Assembly (NCBI GenBank): GCA_015039365.1
Contig: WION01000004.1
Span: forward strand, 992,001 to 1,056,000
Length of the DNA stretch: 64,000 bases
Origin: Amanita rubescens
Lineage: Eukaryota > Basidiomycota > Agaricomycetes > Agaricales > Amanitaceae
Direction of reading: 5' to 3'
Shown: positions 34,388 to 46,084 of the stretch, one piece after another
How positions within the stretch are numbered: position 1 is the first letter of the stretch
How the letters are laid out: each line of letters opens with the position of its first letter
Program-made: the position numbers and the translations under genes
Notes under the pieces: model-generated
Seen by the model: the letters and a program-made list of their open reading frames with translations, nothing else
What the model was told of the DNA's origin: nothing
Databases searched by the model: none

Positions 34388-35353
34388 TTAAAGGTAGCAA
34401 CGAGAAAAGGTACTCGGAGGAAGCGCACAAGGCCAATTTCCATTGGCTATGGCGTCCTCCCATTCACTAGAGCACGATCTGTAAAGGTCAAGGGCTGCTC
34501 GAGCATTTTCCACCTATGACACAAATTTGACGTAAGCCTGCGACGATATCAGAGCCTTTTAACGTACTGGGTGCAAATAACCCTCTTGGCAACGTCTACA
34601 CATTAGCTGCCAGGCTAAAGTTTGAAGACCTATGATTTGCTGCGGCATCTTTAGGGCATTCCTGAATGGCTATTACAAGGTAGGTATCCGGAACTCCTAT
34701 TATGGAAGATGCAATCGCACCTGATACAGGGCAACGTCCCTTGTGTCAGCAGCGGAGTGGGGGATGCCGAGTACTAGTGATTAATGAAGCGCAGTTAGAA
34801 ATGTCACGTATGTACTCATACTCCGATACCTGAAAGGTCGTTCCAAAGACTATGTCCGACCAGAATCTTGCCCTTGATGAGGTTCGCAACGCATTGTTGA
34901 ACAGCGGAAAAAGACCAAGGTTCGCCTGAAAAGATATTTAGTATTGGTTAGCAATGACGTGATAGCATTATTGTACTGGACGCCAGTTCTTCCTCCGTTA
35001 TTCCCGTGGTCGACGACCTGTAGTCTGTGACCTATACAATCGCGCGAGTAAGCTTTTTTTGCAGTAAAATGGAGCACATGGATATACTAACGGGCAAAGT
35101 GGGGGTCACGAAGTTATCGAAGACTACGTGACCCTGGTAGTCCACAAGAGCCACTCGCCTGCAATGCCGCCATCAGAGGCACTCCACGGAGCTTCAAATA
35201 ATTTACATACGCAACCATAGAGGTGGTCCCACCAGGACCAACACCCACGTTGATGCACGAAAGTGCAAGAAATTGCTCTGGGCTCGGAGTCGTGATGGTG
35301 GTTGTAGTTGTGGTTGTGGTATCCATCGGCAGAGGAGAGGGAGTGCAAGACAT
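34388..35353 (-). CDS. REX4-family 3'-5' exonuclease homolog with degenerate catalytic motif
   Basis: Multi-exon minus-strand gene related to REX4 (pre-rRNA exonuclease, DEDDh fold). Seen in order: LALSCINVGVGPGGTTSM, VALVDYQGHVVFDNFVTPTLPV, TDYRSSTTGITEEELAS, IKGKILVGHSLWNDLS, VLGIPHSAADTRDVALYQ, PFRNALKMPQQIIGLQTL, HPVENARAALDLYRSCSSEWEDAI, and the end LPPSTFSRCYL. The Exo I motif, DCEMVGVG in the family, is SCINVGVG here, so the first metal-binding Asp and Glu are lost. The final motif reads HPVEN where REX4 has H-x4-D. Exo II keeps its Asp. Intron signals are good. Two joins need a frame adjustment (around 35345 and 35160), and the true N-terminus may lie upstream near 35400. It may be a pseudo-enzyme or a decaying copy. 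Confidence 0.65.
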
Positions 35354-35876
35354 AGGGATTTGAAAGACAGGTGAATTGTCCGTTTGCCACAATGTAGGCC
35401 ACCTTTTAAAACATCCTCGTCGAATGCAATATTTCCCTATTCATCCGCCGGCGTATATTTTTCACCCATGGCAAACGTTCCAACGAGAAAATGGTGTGAC
35501 AAGATGAATCCAAATGGACAATGGCCGAGATTCTATTCCGTTTATTGCATTCAAAGTGACGTAGGATTAGGTTAATGACGTTGGATATTTGGTTAAACGG
35601 ATGACAGAAAATTTCCGGAGGCAAGAGTACTGTGCAAATTAGATAACGTCTCAATAGGCCGAGAATGACGATCGCGCTAGAGCAATTTGAGCATGTTGCG
35701 TTCCGTGATGGCATGTCTAGAAATGGTGCACGCTGGTGTAGGAGCTTGTAGGAGCGGTGATCATGCATCATGTAGAGCAATCTCCGAATTTGATACAATA
35801 ATAGGTGTTTGTAGCTCCGTTGACAAAACTGAAAGCCTTGTCGATTCCAATTATCAAATCATGTCGTAATATACGT

Positions 35877-36524
35877 GAAGAATACGTGCCATCATGGTCC
35901 CTTTACTCAGTTAACCCCGTCCGAGTTCATGTGCACGGAATTTTCGGCAGAGATACCCGTTTGGAACCAATTAGCGCAGCGCAGAATCGCGATGTTTATA
36001 CCATTTGTATCGTAGAGGGACGTGTGACCAAGTTTGCCCAACGTAAGATCTCGGTGCTGGAGCTTCGCTGCCCCTTCCGAACAGCGCGAGCCTCTAGTTA
36101 GATCAGATGTAGCGGCGATCTATGATGGCCGTATCTTCTAGCTGACCTTTCTTGGCCTTTCGCCGATTATAATAACGAAAACACCGTGTAAGTTTTGATG
36201 GCATAGGCGCGGATCATAGTTAGCACTAACACGCCTTGACAGTGCGCATACGGAACAATCTGATAACGCACTCAATTGCCGCACTGATCGACGACGCATT
36301 TGAGCCGAAGTCTGGCTACAATAGAAGATCCAGAAGACGTAAGATACATCTACTGGGAACTCGGACAAGAAGAGAAGAGCAACTCCTTTCAACTCGGTGA
36401 AGGAACCATCTTACCCCCATGGAACACCTACCAGCATTTCGTCGTTAATTTGTCAAAAGGGGCATATAATGACAATGAAGACGTGAACGAGCTGCATGAA
36501 GTCACAATTCGGCGTTTCACTTAG
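35877..36524 (+). pseudogene. Damaged hypothetical gene of unknown family
   Basis: Protein-like stretches lie in shifting frames: YVPSWSLYSVNPVRVHVHGIFGRDTR..., then RSDVAAIYDGRIF, DLSWPFADYNNENTV, a well-formed intron at 36188-36242 (GTAAGT, branch CACTAAC, CAG), RIRNNLITHSIAALIDDAFE, and EDPEDVRYIYWELG through TIRRFT to a stop at 36522-36524. Joining them needs shifts near 36101, 36141 and 36310. I do not recognise the family, and no start codon is clear. The flanking 35354-35876 shows nothing else convincing. Confidence 0.35.
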
Positions 36525-36647
36525 CCACAGTGCGTAGTTTGTGGAGGGTTGTGTGCGTTACAGGGAAAGAGAGATCTAGACCTGCTGAGATGCAAAACGG
36601 CACTGAAGGGCTCAAAACCCGTCCGATAGACGACGATAAGGGTCTAA

Positions 36648-38288
36648 TCATTCGTTCCTCTGTTTGGCTATTGTACGTGACAGAATGCGTCTTCTCAGCA
36701 AACGCCAGGCAGACATTTCTTTCCCAATTTGCCGAATAACTTTTTTCTCAGGTGGTCTCCTTAGACGCTCGTAAGGCGAGAGCCTCCTCCCCCCTAGTAC
36801 ACTCTCCTGCATCCTCCATAAATGCCGCGCGAGCCTGAACGACCGCTCAAGAGACAGAATCTTCTCGACAATATCCGTCCTGCCTTCCTTATTTGCCAAC
36901 ATGATGACCCTTCTCCTGACCCTGCTATCCACAATCTTCCACCTTATACGGGGTTTGAAGCTGTTTAGAACTTTCCATGCAATTGTTCCGCAGCGCTTAG
37001 CACGCCGAAGAGGGACTAGAAGGAGTATTAACGTCGTTGATGTTGGCTGTATGCGATCGTGACGTTTCATAAGATCGAACAGCGTGCGCCGCATTTCGAA
37101 AAAACGAGCTAAGCCATTAGGGTTCGAGCAATTATGCTTAAGATGTAAATGCAATATATGAAGGCACCAAGGAGCCCAATGACGCGGAATCCAGCGAGGA
37201 AGATTTGAAAGATAAGTGTTAGTCATCGAGCGTGCGGCTGATGTGTCCCCAACTTCCAACAAAAACCGAATCATGTGGTACGCTAACCCCGGGGACGTTC
37301 CCGAAAGCATTTCCGGGGTAATTAGGAATTTGAGTTTCATTAACTGCGCGTGCCGGGAGACAGACGTCATTGTGCGAGGAGAAAAGGACTTGGGTGAGCT
37401 TTGCCCTTCATTCTGCCTGCCGTCAGAAGTCGCTTTGGAAATAGATTTCGCTGGAAACAGCTCCAACCAAACGGGGAGCCATTTTTTTTGCTGCCTACGT
37501 AGCTCTTGCTCATTACACGCTCTAGTATAGTTTTCATCCTTGAACGAAAGCCTTTTGACCAGATTGAAAGCTTCTCCTGATCGCCCCGTTCGCACAAGCC
37601 AACGAACACGAAGTTTAAAGGTCTCCGTATTTGAATGAACGTCTTTGACCTTCATCGATTGGAACAACCATTGGGCAGTTCCAGGATTGCCGTGGCGAAG
37701 GGCAAGGTTTATTAGGGTATTATAGGAACGCGTCGATTGGTGCATCGGATACAGATCATGATAGTCAATCAAAACGGCGAGAGGCGGTGAGGGATCATGG
37801 AGACCAATGAGGTACAAAAGGTTCTGGTATAACGTGTCCTTGTTTCTAGGTGGCAGCAACATGGCATTTCTACGATTTGGAGGACCGAGCGTTGTTTCAG
37901 CAATCAGGGTATCTGGGGAGTAGTCCTGCCAGGTACTGCCAGTTTCGTCGCGGCCGGGGTCAACAATATTGATTTCTTCGTAGGATAAGTCATCGGGATT
38001 AATGTGTGTCAACGATGGCGGATTGTTGACTGATTTATGGGGTGGCGGGGAGTATTTCCACAACGCCTGATTGTTAGATATTCGCCTTAGGAACGCGCTG
38101 CACCCGGGCAGACGGGTAAAGACAGAGAACCTGAAAATTGTAAGGACAAGTACGAGACGCACAGTATGGCTCACGTGTAACAAGGCGCACCTGCTGAACC
38201 TTCCAGTTCACGAGAGGCAGCCTTGGCCGTGTGCACGTAATGCGACCATGCGCGGTTGGGCAGCAACCCGCAAAGCGAAAGAGAACAT
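36648..38288 (-). CDS. Mitochondrial PPR-like protein
   Basis: Two exons: 38212-38288 and 36648-38130 (519 aa). Exon 1 encodes MFSFALRVAAQPRMVALRAHGQGCL, an Arg-rich, acid-free amphipathic leader typical of mitochondrial import. The body has helical-hairpin repeats of PPR type (RSYNTLINLALRHGNPGTAQWLFQSM; TFKLRVRWLVRTGRSGEAFNLVKRL) and a strongly basic C-terminal third. Such proteins bind organellar RNA in expression or ribosome function. I cannot assign the RNA target. Exon 1 was chosen because it is the only frame-compatible ATG exon. It is tandem with STS1, 100 bp apart. The intron holds a CACGTG. Confidence 0.68.
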
Positions 38289-38388
38289 GCATGGAGTCTG
38301 ACGCGGTCACTTTGAGTCCGGCTCTGGCCGTGGAGAGGTTGATGCGTATTTGCGTGGCATGTCTATGGAAAACATGTACAAACTAGGA

Positions 38389-39666
38389 TTACACGTCCAT
38401 TGGCTGTTGCCCAATCCGCCCAACAAGCCAACCGACCCGCTGCACCCACTTGTCCCGCACATTCCGCATCATCCCTGCCCCCTCAAACCCTTTCGCATCC
38501 GCATATCCGTCCAGTTCTCGCTCCCAACTCGCCACCGTCTCTCGTCCAAACATTCCTCCTTGTCGGTTCACATTGTCGTCCACCCTCTCCACCCACGCAT
38601 TCCACTCCTGCAAGAGACGCGGAAACAACGTTGGTACAAGTGATGTTTGCGTGAGTGCAGGCTGTGCTGCGATGTGATTGGTCAATGCAGAAAGAAAAAT
38701 AAATGTTTCAGCTGGATGTGATTTGTCTTTATGCAATGTCTGTAGTGAGCTTGAATGAGATTGTGATGATGATTGAATCGTTGAGATCGAGGAGGTGGAA
38801 ACATATGAAAAATATGGCAGATAGGAGAAGCATGCGGAGACAAATTCTGATATGTGTGGTCGCAGCCTCGATAAAATAGTATGAGTCGCGCATCCCGGAA
38901 TTCGTGTTGTGAGATGAGTGCTGATAAGTAGCTTGATTAGGAGATACCAAATGTCTTCCAAAACCAAAATTCGTAGAGGTAGTTGCGTGCGGGGGTGGCA
39001 AAGCATTAGAATAAGGATATGCGTCGCGGAGTTTCTTGGCTGATTGTGCGAGGGCTTGAATGGCTGTTTCGAGTGTCGGTCGGGGTATAAGGGGGAGAAT
39101 CATTGATTTTAAAGCGGGTTGCGCTTTAAGGAGAGCGTTTAGCAATGGAAGGAGAGATTGAGATGGCAAGCTAGCTGGTAAGGGCGATATGTAGTTATAT
39201 AAGTCTGTATGCCCCACGGCTAGGAAAAATCCTCACCAAGTAAAACACCAACGTCTACATCGTCATAATTATTGGGCGCCTTATTCTCTTTTGCATCCTG
39301 ATCATCCTTGGAAGAAGAATTTGTTGGAGCCACCCTCGCTCGCTTTGGCGCAGTACGCTTCGGTCTTTCGGGCGTTGGGCTCCGGTCCATTGACTCATCT
39401 CGTTGGCCTGTGAACCTGCTGTGGGACTCAACATCCTCATCTGGCTCCAATTTTCTTTTCTGTGCTCGTGAAGATTGGCTGACGGATGAAACTAGCTGTT
39501 GGAAGGCGGCAGTGTTTGTGTGGCCTGGTGTCGTTGGCCATGCTACGGAACTCATGGCAGAAGCGGTCGTAGCGCCGCCCAGGCCGAAGCCGAAGCCAAA
39601 GGGGGAAGGGGCATGAGATACGGCGCATGGTGGAAATTCAATGTGGGGTTGAAGGACGTTGGCCAT
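38389..39666 (-). CDS. STS1: Nuclear proteasome tethering factor STS1/Cut8 (one apparent +1 shift)
   Basis: Minus-strand gene with start at 39666 and one clear intron after DDVDVGVLL. STS1/Cut8 anchors proteasomes at the nuclear envelope. Seen: a basic nuclear-localisation-like region (RPKRTAPKRARV), the helical core LPSQSLLPLLNALLKAQPALKSMILPLIPRPTLETAIQAL, GMRDSY, LSRLRPHISEFVSACFSYLPYFS, LTNHIAAQP, a long C-terminal helix and WVQRVGWLVGRIGQ. Between MRDSY and LSRLRPHIS (about 38876) the sequence TACTATTTTATC holds one base too many for continuous reading; trimming one T of the TTTT run gives YYLSRL. No intron with GT-AG ends explains it. A CACGTG lies upstream at 39732-39737. Confidence 0.8.
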
Positions 39667-40461
39667 GAAAGAACAAGTTTTGGACAGTCGGCTCTTTGCT
39701 TCGCGCACACATGTGGATTATGCCTCTATGTCACGTGCATCACATAACCGGCCCTAAGCTAGACACGTAAAACGGCCAATTTTTCTCAGTTTCTTTTCGA
39801 ACGTCATCTCAGCGAGGTATGTTCGTTTATTCATTTGCGCTATGAAGAGATATACACGAATCGCTACTTCGAAGCCTCTCGGCTCATGAATACTTTTCGA
39901 ACTATACCCAAATTTCTGAGCGCAGATCTATGGATTATTGAACAAGTGTTGACTTTCCTTCCTAGGGCACCAGTTATGGAGGTGACTGAGCAAAACGTGA
40001 GTATTACTCCATCATCACGAGAATGATCGAACAACATCTAGAAGTCAAGCCCTGATGTTCGTCTCAAGGACGAGCGTTGAGGATCATCCATGCTAATACT
40101 GACTCCCTTCCACGTCCCTTGTTTCGGCATTTGGCTGACATATGCGTTCATTTAGGTTCTAAAATAGGGTGACCGAGGACTCATCATACCACCTTCGATC
40201 GAGACATACCTCTCAGGTTCGCGCTTATATACAATGCGATTGAGGTATATACTAGGCCCTCTTCACTAATAATTAAATAGAGTATCCTTTGTCCTCAGGG
40301 TATAACAGAAGATATTGTAAAAATTCTAGAATAATAAGACTCCCTAGTTTGTAGATGGCCACATCAAGTTGACAAGCCACATGACGAGTACAATCAGCAA
40401 TAGCCTTACTTGTACGTTCGAATGGTATTTCCCTATAAGTGACTGTAACCGCGCAGGCACG
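39667..40461. other. Intergenic region, no gene supported
   Basis: About 795 bp between the STS1 start and the Cas1-type gene stop. It holds the STS1 promoter with CACGTG at 39732-39737 and several short open frames under 65 codons without family resemblance. AT-rich towards 40,300. Confidence 0.45.
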
Positions 40462-43091
40462 CTATCGAGACTGCGAACAAGTGTCGGATGAAGTTGTTGA
40501 CTCTTTGGAAGGTTCAGATTGTTCTGTGGCACCTGCATGCTCCTCCATTGTTAATGGCCTCTCGCTGCGGGATACATTGGTGACACTAGTAGGCAAAGTT
40601 TTGGGGCTTCCTCCACAGATTTGATTTGTGATGTGAGTAGTAGCGTGTGCAAGACGGTCGGATAGGTATATGAATATCAAAGTGGTGATTATAAAATTGA
40701 TTGGCCGCCACTTAGTTCCTGGTATAACCAGAAGGATGCCTTTGGTGTCGCCAGCCAGCCAAATATGGTATTGGATGATAAATGTTTCAAGAGAACATTT
40801 CCCAATGAAGGCAAATGCCCGGGAATGGGCGGAGCGGAGGACGACAGTCGCGTTGCGCAATGCAATGAACGCCAGTACCGGAATGAATGATATGTAAGGA
40901 TGCCAAGCATTGTAGGTGAACTTGGAGGTCTGTATCAGTTCGAAGGCAAAGTACCATACGAAACCGACAGATGATAGGCCTATTGTGATTTTTGCCACAA
41001 GAGGCCAACGAGGATCATCCGAGAGTCTAAGGGCATTGAATCTGTTGTAGGCCAGTGCGAAAATCATACCAATGTACGCTATCCAGAGGTCCAGTGTGAC
41101 GCGAAAAGTCCACTCTTGAGCAGACCACTGGATGTTGCAGAGAAGTTTTAGAAGTCCAAACAGAAAATCCAAGAGCATTGGCTGATGCATGAAAGTCGTG
41201 ACAAGCACGGCAGAGACGATGATTTTGGATAACACAAATAAAGGGCGGTCATTGTACCGGGAAGCAGTGATCATGGTACAGTATACGATCAGGTACCACC
41301 AGGACACGAGGGGGGCAAAATAATACGAGAGGTAGTCGGTGTTCATAGTGTAAGCCAGCAGCAGCGTTAGCAAATTAAGCCGGACCAAGACCTACATTGG
41401 CTTAACATTCGATATACATCGAAGAGAAGAGGCTACTCACTTGTGCGATTCGGAGAAAACCATAATCGGCTTTCCGAAGATAATATGTAGTATGACCAAA
41501 TCCAGTCATAAATAGATATGCAGCGACAAGGACGCGGATGGGATTGTAGATTCCTGATACTTTGGAAGCACCAAGATAATGATATATTAAAATGGCAACT
41601 GTGAGCGTATGTGAGACAAGACGTCAACATTTTCAAGCTGGACATACTCTGCATCCAGCCTTTCCACTCGTCCGTCTGATCTCTGTTGAGGAAACCCAGA
41701 TCCTTGTCGCTGCGCTTGACGGTGGCCAATCCGTAAAGTAAAGGACCAAAACATAGGAGCGTAAAAGTTAAGCCATCGAAATATTTCTGCTCTTTTAACC
41801 ATATTCCGGTCCTGTCCGCAAGGAAAATAGCTGCAACGGCAATACTGAACACGAGTGGCGCTGTTTCCTCGTTACCTAATTGTGCGAATATACTCTGTTC
41901 ACCTTTTTGACGCTGGTTAACCGTTGATGATGTAGAAAGTAAAATGAAAATTACCATTATTCGCCGACTTAAGATACGCATATGGCCCCCATAGGATAAC
42001 AGCGAGAAGCACAATAGCATGGATAAAAGACGGTCGAGGGTATCTATTGCAACACGTCTTATTGAAAGGAGATACCTTAGGCAGGAAGCCATTACACCGC
42101 ATATTGATAAGGAGCGTTGCCTGAGTCCGAATGACAGGATCTGCATAGTGCAGCCCGTCTTCTGTCATAGATGACTCCAACATCTGGTTAAAGACAAGAG
42201 GCAGAGCTGCTGGGAAGGTGGATTTCTTCATCGGTTACAGTCCGCCCTAACCCAGATGAAGGAGGATTGATGCGGTGCGATAGATATGAATTCATCGCAT
42301 CGATGTCTGATGATCTTATGCTTGAGGCGCGTTCATGAGACAATTTAGTGGCAACAACTTGCTCGACAGGGAGCACAACGATACTGTCTGCTATTCTCGT
42401 CTTGCTTCCGGCGATACTGCGTAGTATCCGCCCCATGTTTGCTTCCCATGTAGGGAGACCGCCGGAGGAGTTGGAGTATCGCATATACCACAGACCAGAG
42501 CCAACCACGAGTAACGCTGGCCGTGCACCGGAGCGGTCATCGATTAGTTCATGAACTTGCGAGCTGTTGAGGTAAGGATCCCAGATGAATGATATGTTTG
42601 TCCCGTAGCTTGTGGATAAATCTACATTTGCATGCTTTTGGTTGTCGTTTGGGGGAGCTGCAGGAAGCTTGTTATCCAAGATGCGAGCAGTTTGATAGAA
42701 TAGTTTCCTCGTTGTCGAATCTCCCATGAAAACCAATTTTCTTTTATCGAAGCACTGTTGAGCCTCACGAGCGCCGTACTTGTAAAGCATACAACCTATT
42801 AAATCTAGGTATAGGGTTAAATTAGATGCAGAATAGAAGCTTACCATCTGGCTGCCATTTTGAATGCTGTCGGTCAAGCCAGCTGCCTCTATTAAGGAGA
42901 GCACCGCAATGCATCGGGTCCGTCCAGTCTGTTATCTTCACAGTTAGCAGCAACGCAGCAGAATATAGGAGCTAGTTACCGAGAACGACATGTCTGAATA
43001 CACCGACTACGATGGCCAATACAATCGCGGAAAGCCCCACGATGCTATACCATGCAGGATTTAGACTGAAAGTCGATTTCCAGCGACTCAT
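40462..43091 (-). CDS. CAS1: Cas1p-type glycan O-acetyltransferase (one apparent +1 shift)
   Basis: Membrane enzyme that O-acetylates glycans; in Cryptococcus, Cas1p acetylates capsule polysaccharide. Seen: an N-terminal TM anchor (residues about 17-40), a lumenal GDSL/PC-esterase-like part with [12 protein letters not shown], the nucleophile motif [23 protein letters not shown] and TEDGLHYAD (Asp-x-x-His), then about ten TM helices with [47 protein letters not shown] and [22 protein letters not shown], ending in a Ser-rich tail. The intron after RYKSANNG uses acceptor AAAAAG. Between DEEIHLP and ALPLVFNQ (about 42212) CTTCCCAGCAG has one base too many, and no donor/acceptor pair gives the right phase. 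Confidence 0.85.
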
Positions 43092-43425
43092 AATCGGAGT
43101 TCACAAGCGTTAACGTTTTCTTTAGAGCGTCGAGTCGTGGTAGGTAACAAGACCTGCGAGCTTCAATGCCTCGGCGACGCCGTATGTTATACGTATCACA
43201 GACTTCCGGTAGCGAGGACAAGTGTAAACATGGAAAGGAAATGGGAAGGTTACCGTGGAAGTGGGTGGATTCAAATTACGTGATTTCTATTACTTCATTG
43301 CAAGGTCATTGTAGCAGTGTGGCATTCATGAAGTTGCTATGTATATAATCGAAAATACATTGAAAAGTGTCCATGATATAAATGTCTGGTATGAAGTCCA
43401 TCGCAGCTACAAAGGACGAAAAAAA
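43092..43425. other. Intergenic region, nothing identified
   Basis: About 330 bp between the Cas1-type gene start and the rhomboid 3' end (tandem, same strand). It presumably carries the Cas1-type promoter. No repeat or RNA feature seen. Confidence 0.4.
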
Positions 43426-45572
43426 TCACGATCCGTAGCTTGTCAAACCTGATTGGAAAATTAGTCATTGCCACACCCATTCTTGACGGCGCATGAATAC
43501 ATACCAGTTCTGTAGTTAGACGTGAGATATTATTTTGAGAACAGTGTAAGTAACGTACCCTTTACAGTAGTTGTTTACAGACGTTGGGAAACAAGACAAG
43601 TAGCGGCAACCAGAACATGCTGTGAATTGACTTAGCAAGTCGTTTAGTGGCGAAATTCTCGATGTCGTACCAGCGTATGGATTAGAAGTATAGAAATTGC
43701 GTATCAGGACAACAAAAAGGATGACAGCCAAAGGAATAGCCGCAAGACGGAACGCCCAAGTCAAGTTGCGGTGCAATTTGGTTGTACTGATTATGGGGTA
43801 TAATAAGGTGCCTATTAGGAGACCCATGGTGAAACCTCCGATGTGCGCTGAACGCAGAGTAAAAAATGATTCATACTAGTGGAGGTCCTTACTTACCGAA
43901 ATTGTCGACAACTGATAGAACGTCCAGTTAACTGTTGGGACTCAGTAGAGAAGATCCACTCACAAGGAACGTAACCCAAGGCAAAACCGATCAACAACTC
44001 AATTGTCATGAATATCAGCTGAGTTTTTTATATCAAATTACAAGCCCAGAAGTTGGAAAACTTATACTAACCTTTCGGACAGGACGGTACTGGAATTGCC
44101 AGTGGGCTATCAAATCCACCCATGTAACCTGCACGATCGAGGTGAGATTGTCAATAAATGGATAATGAATCCTAGATATACTTACGGCGAGTGTACCGAA
44201 GATGGCCCCGCTTGCTCCTACAGAAGGAACGCCGACTAGCGAAAAGTTTCCGCCGAGGACGTTGCTTCGAATGTCAGGGTCAGACTTGCAGCAATACAAT
44301 TAGTGTCTCATTCCTTACCCGAAAATACCAGCAGAGAAGTATGTTATAAGAAAGCCAGCAGTGCCCATCTCGCGCTCGATCTAGAATGTTTATAATGTAG
44401 CCGCATTCCCATACATATAATACACTTACCTGGCCAGATAACAAAATTTGCGCGAGCATATTCAGGAGCAAGTGAACTATCCCAGCATGCACGAAAATGG
44501 GCGTAATGAACCTGAATGACTGTCCAGACTCCACGTGAACTTAGTGGCAGTTTACTTTACCTGAACCATTGATTCGGGTTCTTTCCATGAAATCCTTGTA
44601 AACGACAATAGATAAGTTGCCTGCTGAGACCTCGAGAAGACGGCTTACCTCCAAAGCTGCAGAGATCTTCCAACGAGCATATGCTGGTCGGCGGATTCGC
44701 AGTATCGTTCATACCTAGATTATCATCCCACGGGTTAGGTTAGTCATTTTCTGGGGATCAAGAACAGTCTTACACGCAAACTCTGTCGTCGGAGGAACCG
44801 CTTCAACATACTTCATGCATGGTGGGAAGCGCGCCCCGACAAATATCAATTCACTTGATGACGGGCCTAACATGGGATTTACGGATGGCTGTAAATACAT
44901 TAACTTCTTTCAATACGCAACTTTTGCTAGCGATTTTTTTTATTACCTTGAATGAGAATGGACTGCCTTGCTCTTTGGCATTGAGAACCAGCTCATAGAT
45001 CAATACCGCGATCATAGCAACCGTTAAAATGTAAACTAGATAACAGATCGATTCAACCTGGCACAAAAGGGTATTCTAAAACTACATACCGAGGTATGGA
45101 TGTTTTTGTTGGCCAATGCCACGCTTCTTGTTTTCAATGCGTTGCTCCATTGGATACTTTCCAGCCGGAAGAAATTTCGATAATGGATTTGAATCTTGTA
45201 GGGTTTTGGGATTAGACTCCCCTCCCGGAAGAGGTTCTGCAAATTCTAACAAAGCCATTTGTCAACAACCTCACGACCCAAATACAATCCAAAAGTCTAA
45301 CCCAAATCTTCATATTTTCCGGAACGCCCCAAGCCCGAGGCATTGTCGGCTAACGTTGCTTGAGAGTCGCGGGGTTGAGAGGGACCGTCGTTGTATTTAT
45401 GGTCGTCCGCTTCCGAGAAAGGCGAAGCCAGTGAGTATCGACTGCTTTGACTCTTGCTTCGTGACAAGTCCTCATCCCCGTACAAAAAATCATGGTTCAA
45501 ATTGTCAGAGTGGGGATTAGGGAAAGAAAAGGGATCAGAGTAGTCGCCGTGATGCTTGGTCGAGGAAGTCAT
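43426..45572 (-). CDS. Rhomboid-family intramembrane serine protease
   Basis: Around twelve short exons, about 490 aa. Cytosolic N-terminus of about 150 residues rich in Ser/Asp (MTSSTKHHGDYSDPF...), LSKFLPAGKYPMEQRIENKKRG, then TM1 and the rhomboid core: FKPSVNPMLGPSSS, WFRFITPIFVHAGIVHLLLNM (HxxxN), EREMG, the catalytic serine in VGASGAIFG, and the catalytic histidine in NFAHIGGFTMGL. The NFAHIGG segment is spliced from a 15-nt exon (VDNF). A final short exon pair gives CKGTGLTSYGS at 43426. It resembles fungal Rbd2/secretory-pathway rhomboids rather than mitochondrial Pcp1, inferred from the long N-terminus without a transit peptide. CACGTG at 45744-45749 lies upstream. The last two exons are less certain. 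Confidence 0.85.
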
Positions 45573-46084
45573 CGTCAAAGAAACGAAAAGAGGGGAACGA
45601 TTGAGACAGTCTCAAATGTGTTGTGAACGTTAAAACCAAACTAAAAAGCTCATTACCGAAAGCTGCATAATGCGGCTGCGGTGAATCACTGGTTGCACTG
45701 CCTACACGCGCCCAGCGCTCCAACTTCAAGGGCCACCAATTAACACGTGTCACCATCTTACATGTTACACACTGATTTTATATTTAGGTTAACCTTACGT
45801 ATTTTAGCAAAGCAGCGCAGCCTGCAAAGCGCAGCGGGTGCTTGGTTGGCATAGCTGTATCCAGGCTCGGCGCCGAATCTTTCTTCCTTGATCCTCGGAA
45901 GTTCATTTATACAACCCGCTTGAAAAAATCGAGAGCAAGGGCTGGTACACGTAGTCTATAACAGAACCGACTGTAGATACTTGATCAGGTAGTTATGTAT
46001 GCAATACTAATATAAGAAACACAGTGAAATGCGGTGGTATCGCTTGCGGCGCCTCGACCAGTTTTACTCTGGCCGAACAGCGCC
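45573..46084. other. Intergenic region, rhomboid promoter
   Basis: About 510 bp between the ankyrin-DIL stop (46085, minus) and the rhomboid start. Contains CACGTG at 45744-45749. No gene-like frame with family support. Confidence 0.4.

Noticed and set aside
35114..35402. Thr-repeat secreted peptide on the minus strand (TTTTTTTT tract)
   Set aside because: The frame continues into REX4-family motifs, so it is the N-terminal part of that gene, not a separate peptide.
37216..37530. Plus-strand open frame opposite the PPR-like gene
   Set aside because: It is a shadow of the 1.5-kb minus-strand exon; it has no domain, promoter or splice support.
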